NCBI RefSeq assembly: GCF_007785775.2
Contig: NZ_VNIK02000006.1
Coordinates: 124,001 to 188,000, forward strand
Length of the DNA: 64,000 bases
Direction of reading: 5' to 3'
Source of the DNA: Flagellimonas hadalis
GTDB taxonomy: Bacteria; Bacteroidota; Bacteroidia; Flavobacteriales; Flavobacteriaceae
The notes below the pieces were generated by a model. The model did not search any database. It was given only the letters and a program-made list of their open reading frames with translations, and was not told the origin of the DNA. A program made the translations under genes and the position numbers. Shown here one piece after another: positions 43,925-53,660 of the stretch. The stretch's first letter is position 1. Each line of letters opens with the position of its first letter.

Positions 43925-45442
43925 TTAGTTGGTTCTTCTATACTGCGCTGGAACACCTTCGGCAGGCAGGGATTTGCTGATAAACTCCCTTAGGTCGTCA
44001 TTGGCGGTTTTGAGATCTTCTTTTCTCAGGTACATCATATGTCCGCTTCTGTATCCTTTCCAATCCATGCGATCGCGTAATTTGCCACTGGGGTCCATTT
44101 GCCATAGGTTGTACTTGGAGTTGAAATAGTCCGTTCCTCCATCATAATATCCGGCCTGTACCAAAACGTTCAGGTAAGGGTTCTGTGCCATGGCCTGCCT
44201 CAGGTCATAACCCGTCGTGTTGTTGCTCCTGTCCCATGGACGGACCGGCCCGAACATATTGTATTTCAGGTCGGTTTCATATTTCAGATGGTTCTTGGCA
44301 TAATAGTTCATGGCAGGGGTGAAGGAGTGCAACCAACTGGTAAGCTCTGCGGCGTAATCGGGTCGGCTTCCGGTAGCTTCCTTGTCGATTCCCAAATATC
44401 TGGAATCCAATCTACCTATATTGAAACCTTCATCCCTTAGCAACTCTTTCCAAAAGAAGGTTTTGGGAATGCGCAGGTTGTGTTCCAAGACGACCTTTTC
44501 CGATAGCCCGGTATATCTCGCAATTCGTGCGGCGACTTCTTTCCTCTCGGCTTCTGGAAGGAATCCTCCCTTGGAGATGGCAGGGGTGAGTTCGTCTATG
44601 GTATATTTCTCCACTTCGGGAAGCACATCGACCAAGTCTTTGGATTGTAGGTCGGAGGGCAGTTTTTTGTGGAACCAGGCTGCGGCGGTGTAATAGGGCA
44701 AAAAGTTTGCCGCTTCTGGCACAGTGCCCCTTTCTATGCCCAAGTCGGTAGGCGATACCAAAATGACCCCGTTGAGGTACATCCAATGGGAGTTTTGCAG
44801 TTCCAGGGAAAGTCCTGACACCCTTGGTGTACCATAACTTTCTCCTATGAGGAACTTGGGCGAGGTCCAACGGTCGTAGCGTGTCACAAAAGTGTTGATC
44901 CAAGTGGCCAAGTACTCAATGTCCTGTTTTACCCCAAAAAAGTTTTTCGCCTTGGTCTTGTCGTCCATCTCATCGATGGCCCTGGAATAGCCTGTGTTCA
45001 CTGGGTTTACATAGACTATGTCGGCAACATCCAGGATGGAGTTAGGGTTGTCCTTGATACCGTAGGGCTGCACGGGATAGCCTTCGTCGTCAATTGCCAA
45101 GATCTTGGGACCTGTGTAGGCAATGTGCATCCAGACCGATGCGGAACCAGGCCCCCCATTGAAGGAAATGACCAATGGCCTTTTGGACCTATCGGCAATC
45201 CCGGTCCTTTCATAGTACGTAAAAAAGAGCCCAGCGATTATTTTTCCTTTTTCATCCCATACGGGCAATTTTCCCGTGGTGGCGGTATATTTTACCGGGA
45301 CTCCTTTAATGGTCACCTGCCCTGGGGTAGTGACCGTGGAATCCATGTCAGTGTTCAATTGTTGTGCCTGTGTCGCATGGCTAAAAGCGATCCATACGAT
45401 GGCAATTGCAAAAAATCTGTACAATTTCATAAGGTTGATCAT
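43925..45442 (-). CDS. S10-family serine carboxypeptidase, copy 1
   Basis: A 505-residue secreted peptidase (signal FAIAIVWIAFSHATQAQ). S10 hallmarks: SFNGGPGSASVWMHIAYTGPK (oxyanion region), catalytic Ser in LIGESYGTPRVSGL, Asp in AGYYDGGTDYFNS, His in SGHMMYLR. S10 enzymes release C-terminal amino acids from peptides, most often at acidic pH, with broad specificity including hydrophobic residues and proline-adjacent sites. It overlaps the upstream paralogue by four bases (ATGA), so the pair is translationally coupled. N-terminal ATG at 45442; the second ATG four codons in is an alternative. Confidence 0.93.
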   Translation of the reverse strand: MINLMKLYRFFAIAIVWIAFSHATQAQQLNTDMDSTVTTPGQVTIKGVPVKYTATTGKLPVWDEKGKIIAGLFFTYYERTGIADRSKRPLVISFNGGPGSASVWMHIAYTGPKILAIDDEGYPVQPYGIKDNPNSILDVADIVYVNPVNTGYSRAIDEMDDKTKAKNFFGVKQDIEYLATWINTFVTRYDRWTSPKFLIGESYGTPRVSGLSLELQNSHWMYLNGVILVSPTDLGIERGTVPEAANFLPYYTAAAWFHKKLPSDLQSKDLVDVLPEVEKYTIDELTPAISKGGFLPEAERKEVAARIARYTGLSEKVVLEHNLRIPKTFFWKELLRDEGFNIGRLDSRYLGIDKEATGSRPDYAAELTSWLHSFTPAMNYYAKNHLKYETDLKYNMFGPVRPWDRSNNTTGYDLRQAMAQNPYLNVLVQAGYYDGGTDYFNSKYNLWQMDPSGKLRDRMDWKGYRSGHMMYLRKEDLKTANDDLREFISKSLPAEGVPAQYRRTN

Positions 45443-46944
45443 TTGGTTTTTCGTAAATATTGTGCCGGTTGTCCATCTTTTGGGGTGGACAGCTTGATGA
45501 ATTCACGGATATGCTCGTTGGAAGACTCCAAGTCCTCAGTTCGTAGGTACATCATATGTCCGCTACGGTATCCCTTCCAACTCATTCTGTCCTTCAACTT
45601 ACCGCTCAGGTCCATTTGCCAGAGGTTGTACTTGGAATTGAAATAGTCCGTTGCCCCATCATAATAGCCTGACTGTACCATTACATGCAGATAAGGATTC
45701 TGTGACATGGCTTGGCGAAGATCGTCCCCAGTGGTGTTGCCACTCCTGTCCCATGGGCGGGTGTGCCCCCCGATGTAATAATCCAGATCGGTGTTATAGT
45801 TGAGGAAATTTTTGAAGTAATAATTAATGGCAGGGGTAAACGAGTGTTGCCAAGAACGGATTTCCGCTGCATAATCGGGCCGTTCACCGGAATCGTTTTT
45901 GTCGATGCCCAGATATCTGGAATCGAGCCTGCCAATGGTGAATCCTTCATCGCGAAGCAGTTCTTTCCAGAAGAATTGTTCGGGAATCCTCAGGTTGTGC
46001 TCCAAGACCACTTTTTCGGATAATCCTGAATACCGGGAAATATTTTTGGCAGCTTCTTTTCGTTCCGCATCTGAAATGGAACCTCCCTTGGCCATGATGG
46101 GGATAAGTTGGTTGAGGGTATATCGTTCCACTTCGGGCAATACGTCATCGAGGTCTTTGGATTGCAGATCCGATGGCAATTTTTTATGGAACCAGGCAGC
46201 AGCAGCATAGTAAGGTAAAAAGTTAGCAGCCTCCACAGCCGTGCCCCTTTCGATCCCAAGACCGGTCGGCGATACCAAGATGACCCCGTTGAGGTACATC
46301 CAATGGGAGTTTTGCAGTTCCAATGAAAGCCCAGAAACACGTGGAGTACCGTAACTTTCACCGATAAGGTATTTTGGGGATGCCCAACGGTTTTGACGGG
46401 TCACAAAGGTATTGATCCATGATGCCAGATATTCAATGTCCTGATTGACACCGAAAAATCTTTCCGCCACTTCTTTTTCATCCATAGTGCTGATGGGCCT
46501 GGAAAAACCTGTGTTTACAGGCTCTATGTACACGATATCGGCCACGTCCAGAATGGAATGGGGGTTTTCCTCAACGCCATAGGGCTGTACCGGGTAGCCT
46601 TCATCATCCACTTTCACGCGATATGGGCCGGTGTACCCCAAGTGCATCCAGACCGAAGCAGCCCCTGGGCCACCATTGAACGAAAAGAAGAGCGGTCTTT
46701 TGGATCTGTCCTTCACATCGGTTCTTTCGTAATAGGTAAAGTAAAGCCCGGCAATGATCTTGCCCTTGTCGTCCCACACGGGTTGCTTTCCGGCAATTGC
46801 CTTGTACTTCACTGGTTTTCCCTTGATGGTGACTTCCCCGAATGTGGCGACCGTTGAATCCATCGCCGTGTTCAGTTGTTGCGCGTTGGAAGTGATCGTG
46901 AACACAAGAAAAGCCAAGAAGATTGTGTAATTTTTTATGTTCAT
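45439..46944 (-). CDS. S10-family serine carboxypeptidase, copy 2
   Basis: A 501-residue paralogue of the neighbouring S10 gene, with very high similarity by eye (shared SYGTPRVSGLSLELQNSHWMYLNG). Signal peptide YTIFLAFLVFTITSNAQ; catalytic Ser in LIGESYGTPR, Asp in SGYYDGATDYFNS, His in SGHMMYLR, oxyanion region SFNGGPGAASVWMHLGYTGP. It heads the arm B enzyme block, 255 bp after the SusD gene; that gap holds three hairpins. Clear tandem duplication; a specificity split between the two copies is possible. Confidence 0.93.
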   Translation of the reverse strand: MNIKNYTIFLAFLVFTITSNAQQLNTAMDSTVATFGEVTIKGKPVKYKAIAGKQPVWDDKGKIIAGLYFTYYERTDVKDRSKRPLFFSFNGGPGAASVWMHLGYTGPYRVKVDDEGYPVQPYGVEENPHSILDVADIVYIEPVNTGFSRPISTMDEKEVAERFFGVNQDIEYLASWINTFVTRQNRWASPKYLIGESYGTPRVSGLSLELQNSHWMYLNGVILVSPTGLGIERGTAVEAANFLPYYAAAAWFHKKLPSDLQSKDLDDVLPEVERYTLNQLIPIMAKGGSISDAERKEAAKNISRYSGLSEKVVLEHNLRIPEQFFWKELLRDEGFTIGRLDSRYLGIDKNDSGERPDYAAEIRSWQHSFTPAINYYFKNFLNYNTDLDYYIGGHTRPWDRSGNTTGDDLRQAMSQNPYLHVMVQSGYYDGATDYFNSKYNLWQMDLSGKLKDRMSWKGYRSGHMMYLRTEDLESSNEHIREFIKLSTPKDGQPAQYLRKTK

Positions 46945-46998
46945 CTATGTTTTTTTAGTGCAGGTTGATGGTAAGTTGTGTTTATGTCAATAGATTTT

Positions 46999-47021
46999 AA
47001 ATAATTGAAAATCAATTATTT
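46999..47021. promoter_or_regulatory. Perfect 23-bp palindrome upstream of the S10 pair
   Basis: AAATAATTGA (46999-47008), spacer AAA, TCAATTATTT (47012-47021). It lies 55 bases before the S10 start. It could be a protein-binding operator or a stem in the mRNA leader. Confidence 0.5.
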
Positions 47022-47041
47022 GATTTTTGATTCATAATAAG

Positions 47042-47102
47042 AAAGGGCAGAGGTTGATTTTGAACGATCAAAGATAATTTAGAGAGAACACCTCCGCCCT
47101 TT
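47042..47102. other. Long-loop hairpin in the SusD-S10 gap
   Basis: AAAGGGCAGAGGT (47042-47054) pairs with ACCTCCGCCCTTT (47090-47102), one mismatch, loop of 35 bases. On the minus strand a T-rich stretch follows. It might end or attenuate the susCD transcript before the S10 genes. Confidence 0.55.
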
Positions 47103-47143
47103 TCCTAGCTAATCAATCAAACTAACGAACAAGGTCTTTGATG

Positions 47144-47167
47144 ACCGGGACCCGAATGGATCCCGGT
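47144..47167. other. Short GC-rich hairpin after SusD
   Basis: ACCGGGA (47144-47150) pairs with TCCCGGT (47161-47167), loop of 10 bases. It lies 33 bases beyond the SusD stop. A T-run is on the plus-strand side only, so on the minus strand it looks more like an mRNA 3-prime stabilising stem than a terminator. Confidence 0.5.
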
Positions 47168-47199
47168 TTTCAATATTTGTTTTGAATGGCAACAATGGT

Positions 47200-48621
47200 T
47201 TAATTCACGTCCCAAAACAGTTTTGTGGTCATAAGGTCACCGCCTACGGAAGAAGCAGCACTTTCGTAGTTGGCTTGATTCAAAGTCTGTTCAGAAATTG
47301 GATAGGTCAACCGAACGGGTACTGTCGGGATAAAGGATAGTGGTGGAGCCTCAAGAACTGGGTAGTCCAATCTTCTATACTCTGTCCAGGCCTCCAATCC
47401 TTGGTTGAACAAGGCCACCCATTTTTGCATGCCTATTTTCTCTTCCCATGTTCCGGGGGCCGTGGCATAGTCCACATCGGGGTTGGCCAAGTACGCATCT
47501 GCACTATCCGCAAGACCATAATAGTCAAAAGAGGCACGAATGGCTTCAGTGTAGTGACCGGCGGCATCGGTAACCCCACCTATTCCCCTTTCTGCAGCTT
47601 CGGCCAAAAGGAATTCCACGGATGCATAATCCATAAAGATTACCGGTGTTGTGGGCTGATAGAACAATGTGCCGAAACGGGAATAATCAAAATAGGTCAC
47701 GGCAAGGCCCGAAGGAGATCCCAAATAGACTCCATCCGTCCCATCCACTTCTTGAAAGAATACGGCCCTTCTTGGGTCTTCCAAAGTGTTCATGTAATCC
47801 ACGAAAGGTTCGCATCCTACAAAGTCCCTACGGTTTCCAACGGCAAGGTCGGTCCATAGTTCTGCCGTGTTGGGCTGGGATTCCAAATGCTCCACTTCCG
47901 CCACATCGGCATTGGAAGAGAAGACATTGGGAAGGGCAGCTGTAATGGCTTGGGTTCCCAATGTAGCATCGGCATCAATGACCCTCATTCCCATTTGGAA
48001 CAAAAGTGAGCTCCCAAACTTTTTCCAGCCGGTTACATCACCATTGTACAGAATGTCCTGGCTCCATGAAGCCTGGCCTTCATCCAAAGCGTTGATGGCA
48101 GCCGTCAAACGTGAAATAAGGTCTTCGTAGATCACTTCGTCTGCATCGTAAGCAGGTGAGATGTTATCATAGTCCAATGCTTGGGAGTAGGGGATGTCCC
48201 CAAAGGATTCAACAAGTTTGGCATAGGTGAAGACCGTCATGATCTCAATGATTGCCAACTGGTTGGCCGCCACTGCGGCATTGGTTGGGGGATTGGCCTC
48301 GATGACCTGGGCACTTTGGTCCAAGTTGATCAAGACCCCCATATAAACATTGTCCCACGTAAAATTGGAATAGTAGGTGGTCCCTTCGTTATAGGTGACC
48401 GATGATATCTGCTGAACCAGCAACCTTGTGGTGTTGAACGGGTTGCCGTTTGCACCATAGGTAATGCCGCTCAATAGGTCCGACATGTTTTTTACGGCAT
48501 TGTTGAAGAAGTTTTCCGCAGGAGCTTCGGTGGCGTTCTTGACATCCACGTTCATATCCTCCAAATCTCCAGAGCACGAAAAAAACAGGGCTATTAGAAA
48601 TATGACAATATAGTTTTTCAT
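47200..48621 (-). CDS. SusD/RagB-family outer membrane lipoprotein (arm B)
   Basis: A 473-residue SusD-like lipoprotein (signal YIVIFLIALFFSC). SusD-type features: ENFFNNAVKNMSDLLSG, LAIIEIMTVFTYAKLVESFGDIPYSQALDYDNISPAYDADEVIYEDLISRL, ILYNGDVTGWKKFGSSLLFQMGMRV, FMDYASVEFLLAEAAERG and ALFNQGLEAWTEYRRLDYP. It is more like the SusD-like_2 group than the arm A copy. It lies 18 bases after susC. It should bind substrate at the SusC channel mouth. Confidence 0.93.
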   Translation of the reverse strand: MKNYIVIFLIALFFSCSGDLEDMNVDVKNATEAPAENFFNNAVKNMSDLLSGITYGANGNPFNTTRLLVQQISSVTYNEGTTYYSNFTWDNVYMGVLINLDQSAQVIEANPPTNAAVAANQLAIIEIMTVFTYAKLVESFGDIPYSQALDYDNISPAYDADEVIYEDLISRLTAAINALDEGQASWSQDILYNGDVTGWKKFGSSLLFQMGMRVIDADATLGTQAITAALPNVFSSNADVAEVEHLESQPNTAELWTDLAVGNRRDFVGCEPFVDYMNTLEDPRRAVFFQEVDGTDGVYLGSPSGLAVTYFDYSRFGTLFYQPTTPVIFMDYASVEFLLAEAAERGIGGVTDAAGHYTEAIRASFDYYGLADSADAYLANPDVDYATAPGTWEEKIGMQKWVALFNQGLEAWTEYRRLDYPVLEAPPLSFIPTVPVRLTYPISEQTLNQANYESAASSVGGDLMTTKLFWDVN

Positions 48622-48639
48622 AATTTATTTTTTTCTGGT

Positions 48640-51600
48640 TTAGAATTGAACTTGAAGGTTAAAACCAAGATTTTTGACCGTCGGGAGCACACCATTCTGT
48701 GAACCTTGGAGGTTTCCTGAACTCAAGCCCGCTTCTGGATCGGCATAAGGAAGGTTCTTGTGTATGATCCATAGGTTGGAACCTACCAATCCCAACTTAA
48801 GCGATTGGATGCTGAGCTTTTCCATGAATGCCATTTTTGGGAAACTGTAGTTGAGTGCAACTTCCCTTAGCTTCACGTAAGAAGCATCGTAGATGAAATA
48901 CGCTTGAGGGGCCCTTGTGCTACCGGTCGCATTTTGGTAGTGGTCCATTGCGGTCCTTACCGTGTTCGGAGAACCATCTGGGGCCACCCCAGGGAGAATG
49001 ATACCTCCACCATTTGCCAACGAGTTCCTTATGGGGTTGCCCAAATCGTTGAGTCCAACGGACCATGCATATAGGCCTGACCTGTTTCCGGTGGAGATGT
49101 CATTTGAAAACACATCGCCTCCACTTTGGATATCGATCAAAAAGCTCAGATCAAAGCCTTTATATTTGAATGAGTTGGTGATACCTGCGGTCCAGTCAGG
49201 GGTGATATTACCGATGACGTTGTTCGAGGTAGAGGTACGCTCATAGGCACCGGTGGTCTGGTTGATCAGAGGTTTTCCATCCACATAGATGTAATCCGTT
49301 CCTTGGATGGTCCCATAAGGCTCGCCCACAGTGGCGTTTATGGACACACCGCTGACGCTGCCGAGCTGAAGATTGCTCCCGCCCTCAAAAAGGGAAAGTA
49401 CCTCACTTTGGTTTTTGGCCCAGTTCACATTGGCCCTCCATTGAAAGTCACCGGTTGGGATGATGGATCCATCCAATGCAATTTCGATCCCTTTGTTCTC
49501 CACTTCACCCGCATTGACGAATTTTGAGGAATATCCCGTGGCTGTAGAAATGGCAACAGGGATGATCTGATCTTTGGAATTGGTCTTGTACAACGAAAGA
49601 TCCATTCCAATACGGCTGTTCAAGAACCTCATTTCCAGACCAGCTTCCACACTGACCGTTGTTTCGGGCAGTAATGCCGAATTGTTCTTGGTGGCATTGG
49701 TACCGTACAAAGGCACTGCTCCAAAGGGAGTGGGCTTGTTGAGTACATCCACCAAACTGTTGGCAGGAGCGGAACTTCCGACTTCTGCATAGTTTAGGCG
49801 AAGTTTGCCAAAGCTCAACCAGCTTTTTTCAATCAAGTTGGAAAAAACAAAACTGGAAGAAATGGATGGGTAGAAATAGGTACTGTTCTCTGAGGGCAAA
49901 GTCGAAGAGTGGTCAAACCTTCCGGTCAGATCCATATAGATCAAGTTGTCATATCCGAAAGAAGCCAGACCATAAAAACCGTCCACGCCCACTTTTTCAA
50001 CACTTTCCACTGGAGCAGGGGGAAGGTTCAATGAATTGGATAGGGAATAAAGTCCGGCCAATACCAATCCGCCGTTGGTCTCGGCATAGATGGAGCTTAA
50101 ATCTGTTCTCCTGATGTTGGTACCAAGCACTCCGCTGATGTTCAACTTGTCGGTCACATATTTGTTGAAGTTCAACATCAGGTCATAGTTTTCCTCACTA
50201 AAGTTGACATTCCTTCGGGAATATCGTCCAACAGCTCCGGCCGTGCCTTTGTTGTTCCTTTCTTCCTGGATGAAGGAGTAGGTGTCCAAGGAAACCCTTC
50301 CCTCGATGTTCAGCCAATCGGTGAACTTATATTTTACGGAGACATTTCCAAAAACCCTGCTACGGGAATCGTTCTGGTAGTTTTCATATACGACCCAATA
50401 AGGGTTGTCTATGGTACCTCCCATAAAGGGATCTACGTTCAGGCCTGTATTGAAATAAGCATCCTTCAATTCGTCGATCCCTACGTTCATGGCCCAATAT
50501 TTCCTCATGGAGGAGATTACGTTTTGCGCATTTGCACCTGTCTCGTTACCGGTACGGTTCCTTCCCAGTGCATCCGTCAAGATGTAATTGGCGCTACCGC
50601 TCACGGATAGTTTGTCGGTAACATCGAAAGAGGTATTGATGGAAATGTTGTCCCTGTTCAGGTTGCTGTTGGGCATGATGCCCTCTTGGCTGAAACGGGT
50701 ATAGGCAATCCGATAGGTGGCTTTTTCGCCACCACCGGCAACTGCAATACTGTTTGTGGTGGTTATTGGGGTCTCAAAGAAATCGATCAACTTGCTATTG
50801 GGAGCTTCCCATGGAGTGGGCTGTAAATAATAGGGAGAACCTTCATAGAAGGAATCCCATTGATAGACCAACAAATTTGAATCGAAAGGGGCTCCATATG
50901 ATCCATAGGCAGTTGCGGGAGTTACCAAATCAAGCTCGCCATCGCCGTTGGCATCTCTATCCACGAAATAGCTATCTCCTCCACTGCCATAAATGGCCCC
51001 GTAACCTGTACCGTATTCGTATTGGAAATCTGGCCAAGTAGATTTGTCTATCCAACCAGAAGTAATACTGGAGTTGATGGTGATCGTGGGCTTTTGTTTT
51101 GCGCCGGCACCAGATTTTGTGGTGATGATCACGGCTCCGTTTGTTGCTCTAGATCCATAAAGTGCTGTTGCGGCGGCGCCTTTCAGTACGTTGATGGATT
51201 TAATGTCGTTCGGGTTGATGTCAGAAGCCATGTTGCCATAGTCAAAACCTCCTGTACCACTTTGCTGGGCCGAAGTATTGAAGTTGGAATTGCTCACGGG
51301 CACACCATCGACCACGAAAAGCGCTTGGTTGTTCCCGGTCAAGGATGTACTGCCCCTGATGACCACGTTGGTAGAACCACCCATGTTGGTGTTCCTTTTG
51401 ATCTGCACCCCTGCAATTTTACCCGAAAGTGAGTTGACCACGTTATCGGTCGGGGTTCTGTTCACCTCTTCGCCATCAAGTTCCTGGGTAGCGTATCCAA
51501 GGGACTTTTTTTCCCTGGAAATACCTAGGGCGGTGACCACTACTTCATCCAATTGGGAGGAGTTTTCTTCGAGTGTGATGGTCATTGGCGAGGTTCCGGT

Positions 51601-52200
51601 CACTTCAACTTCGGCCGTTTTAAAACCAATATAGGAAACAACGAGAATGGCACCTACTTCGGCCTCAACGGTAAAATTTCCGTCAAAATCAGTTTGTGTT
51701 CCTTCTGTGGTTCCTTTTACCATAATGTTCGCGCCCAAAAGAGGCATGCCGGCATTGTCCACGACACTGCCCGTCACCGTGCTCTGCAAAACTGGGGTCG
51801 TGAGTGGTTCCACAGCAGCTCCCTGATCAGGGCGGAAATTTGGGGATTTCATCAAAATGATCTGCCGCCCCCTGACTTTATAGACCACAGGCATGTTCTT
51901 GAACAAAAGGGTGAGTACCTCGTCAAGGTTTTGGTTGCTCGTCCGTAATGTGACCTTCTTTTGTAGGGGAATTTGGTTGTATTCGTACATGAATCGATAC
52001 TCTGAGAGGGATTCAATTTCTCCCAGGGCCCTTTCAAGGGTAACTCCTTCCAGTTCAAGGGATAGCTTGTCCCCTTGGGAACCTGATCCTGCTTGAAGCT
52101 GGAAAATTGAAGCGATAATCAGAAAAATGGTCAGTTTGGTTGGTAAACCATTCTTCAAGAATCCCTTCAGAAAAAGAAATCTAGATGGTTTTTTTTTCAT
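48640..52200 (-). CDS. SusC-family TonB-dependent transducer with STN domain (arm B)
   Basis: A 1186-residue transporter. Longer than the arm A SusC because of an N-terminal STN (secretin/TonB short) domain at about residues 50-115 (LELEGVTLERALGEIESLSEYRFMYEY; VLTLLFKNMPVVYKVRGRQIILM), which signals to FecR. Then a CarboxypepD_reg-like domain (VTGSVVDNAGMPLLGANIMVKGTTEG), TonB-box region SQLDEVVVTALGISR, plug (GKIAGVQIKRNTNMGGSTNVVIRG; DGVPVSN; LKGAAATALYGSRATNGAVIITTKSG) and barrel ending FNLQVQF. The nearby fecR and sigma genes are its expected signalling partners. It lies 146 bp downstream of fecR. Confidence 0.95.
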   Translation of the reverse strand: MKKKPSRFLFLKGFLKNGLPTKLTIFLIIASIFQLQAGSGSQGDKLSLELEGVTLERALGEIESLSEYRFMYEYNQIPLQKKVTLRTSNQNLDEVLTLLFKNMPVVYKVRGRQIILMKSPNFRPDQGAAVEPLTTPVLQSTVTGSVVDNAGMPLLGANIMVKGTTEGTQTDFDGNFTVEAEVGAILVVSYIGFKTAEVEVTGTSPMTITLEENSSQLDEVVVTALGISREKKSLGYATQELDGEEVNRTPTDNVVNSLSGKIAGVQIKRNTNMGGSTNVVIRGSTSLTGNNQALFVVDGVPVSNSNFNTSAQQSGTGGFDYGNMASDINPNDIKSINVLKGAAATALYGSRATNGAVIITTKSGAGAKQKPTITINSSITSGWIDKSTWPDFQYEYGTGYGAIYGSGGDSYFVDRDANGDGELDLVTPATAYGSYGAPFDSNLLVYQWDSFYEGSPYYLQPTPWEAPNSKLIDFFETPITTTNSIAVAGGGEKATYRIAYTRFSQEGIMPNSNLNRDNISINTSFDVTDKLSVSGSANYILTDALGRNRTGNETGANAQNVISSMRKYWAMNVGIDELKDAYFNTGLNVDPFMGGTIDNPYWVVYENYQNDSRSRVFGNVSVKYKFTDWLNIEGRVSLDTYSFIQEERNNKGTAGAVGRYSRRNVNFSEENYDLMLNFNKYVTDKLNISGVLGTNIRRTDLSSIYAETNGGLVLAGLYSLSNSLNLPPAPVESVEKVGVDGFYGLASFGYDNLIYMDLTGRFDHSSTLPSENSTYFYPSISSSFVFSNLIEKSWLSFGKLRLNYAEVGSSAPANSLVDVLNKPTPFGAVPLYGTNATKNNSALLPETTVSVEAGLEMRFLNSRIGMDLSLYKTNSKDQIIPVAISTATGYSSKFVNAGEVENKGIEIALDGSIIPTGDFQWRANVNWAKNQSEVLSLFEGGSNLQLGSVSGVSINATVGEPYGTIQGTDYIYVDGKPLINQTTGAYERTSTSNNVIGNITPDWTAGITNSFKYKGFDLSFLIDIQSGGDVFSNDISTGNRSGLYAWSVGLNDLGNPIRNSLANGGGIILPGVAPDGSPNTVRTAMDHYQNATGSTRAPQAYFIYDASYVKLREVALNYSFPKMAFMEKLSIQSLKLGLVGSNLWIIHKNLPYADPEAGLSSGNLQGSQNGVLPTVKNLGFNLQVQF

Positions 52201-52346
52201 AATTTTGAGTGATTTAAATTAGTTTGAATCGTTATTTATTACACAGTTTGAGAGAGGGAATGGGCCAACATTCCCTTTTTTGTGTATTATTTTCAAATAC
52301 TATGTCATAGGCAAGAGGTTTTTTCAGTATTCATATTTATTTAGGT

Positions 52347-53492
52347 TCAGTTGATTACAATCTCTTTGATTTGGTTGGTATTGTTGTTATTGATCTCATA
52401 TTTAAAGGGGGCAATGATGTTCAGTGCTTCCAATACGTCCTCGATTTTTTCCACCTTTCTGTTGTAGCGCGCATTGAATGCCCTTCCTTCCAATCCAGTG
52501 TTATTGTTGATGATGCTCACGTTGTAGACCCGTTCCAGTTTTGTCAGAAGTTCTGAAAAAGGGGTGTCCCTGAACACGATCTCGCCATTGAGCCAGCTGG
52601 TATAGAGCAGGGTATCCACTTCTTCCACACTCATACTTGCCTGTGTCTTGCTCCAAGACCCTTTGTTGCCGGGCTGCAGCAATACTTTGTTTTCTGGGTT
52701 GGAAGTATGGGATAGGCTCACGGAACCTTCCACCAAAACAGTGTTGATGGTGCTCTGCTCTTCATAGGCGGTCACATTGAACTCTGTTCCCAATACTTGG
52801 ACGGCCACTTCTTCGGAATTGACGATGAAGGGGTGTTCCTTGTCCTTGGATACCTTAAAATAGGCCTCGCCGTTCATGGTCACTTCCCGGTTGCCCTTAC
52901 TAGGGAACTTAACGGGATATGTGATATGTGTGCCGGAATTCAATTGTATTTCCGTACCATCGGACAGTACAAGGGTGAACACTTTGCCATAGGGCACATG
53001 GAGTTCGTTGAACACGGGATTGTCTGTCTTGCCGGCTTCATAAGTAAGGGTGTTCCCTTCCTGAACGGCCACCACTTCGCCCGAGGCCAGTACAATGGAC
53101 TGCTTTTTGCCCTCCATTATGGTTTTTACGGCATCTCCGGTATTGAGGGTGATGGTATTTTCAGGAACCGCTTGTTCATTGGGATGTAGGGTCAATTTGA
53201 GGGCGATTCCCAGGGAAACCACTCCTATAAATATGGCGGCATATTTAAGGATGGTGGTCATGGGCAGTTTTCTTACTTTTTTTCCGGGTAGTCGTTTCTG
53301 TAGATCGGCCCAGTCTTGCTCCACATCCAATATTTCCATGAACTCGAGGGCTTCATCGACCAGTCCTTCTTCCCGAATTTTATCCAACAGTTCTTTATCG
53401 GCTTCGGAAAGGCCGATATTGGGAACATTGCCAGAGTTTTCTGGCGTTTTCAGCTTTTGTAGGTACTTCTGCAGTTGCTCCTTCTTGGACAT
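52347..53492 (-). CDS. FecR-family anti-sigma regulator
   Basis: A 381-residue inner-membrane regulator. N-terminal cytoplasmic region of about 85 residues (with LDKIREEGLVDEALEFMEILDVEQDWADLQKRLPGKKVRK), one membrane helix (ILKYAAIFIGVVSLGIAL), and a periplasmic FecR domain: FNELHVPYGKVFTLVLSDGTEIQLNSGTHITYPVKF, GNREVTMNGEAYFKVSKDKEHPFIV, VLGTEFNVTAYE, DUF4974-like C-terminus (FRDTPFSELLTKLERVYNVSI). It relays the signal from the STN-SusC to an ECF sigma factor. Its gene is divergent from that sigma gene and codirectional with susC. Confidence 0.95.
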   Translation of the reverse strand: MSKKEQLQKYLQKLKTPENSGNVPNIGLSEADKELLDKIREEGLVDEALEFMEILDVEQDWADLQKRLPGKKVRKLPMTTILKYAAIFIGVVSLGIALKLTLHPNEQAVPENTITLNTGDAVKTIMEGKKQSIVLASGEVVAVQEGNTLTYEAGKTDNPVFNELHVPYGKVFTLVLSDGTEIQLNSGTHITYPVKFPSKGNREVTMNGEAYFKVSKDKEHPFIVNSEEVAVQVLGTEFNVTAYEEQSTINTVLVEGSVSLSHTSNPENKVLLQPGNKGSWSKTQASMSVEEVDTLLYTSWLNGEIVFRDTPFSELLTKLERVYNVSIINNNTGLEGRAFNARYNRKVEKIEDVLEALNIIAPFKYEINNNNTNQIKEIVIN

Positions 53493-53660
53493 GGAAAAGG
53501 TTTTCTTTATTTATTAGTTGTCTTTTTTAATGAACAGGGTGACAGAAGAAACTTTTTTTTTAAAAACGTTAATTTTTGATCCTCAAAGTATTATTTGTCC
53601 AACATTAAATTTATATTTCCTTAACTTTAAGTCTCCTAATAACCCCCAAACCCAAAGCAT

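Noticed and set aside
43925-46944. A frameshifted single S10 gene split in two
   Set aside because: Both frames are full-length with their own signal peptides and catalytic triads; this is a tandem duplication.
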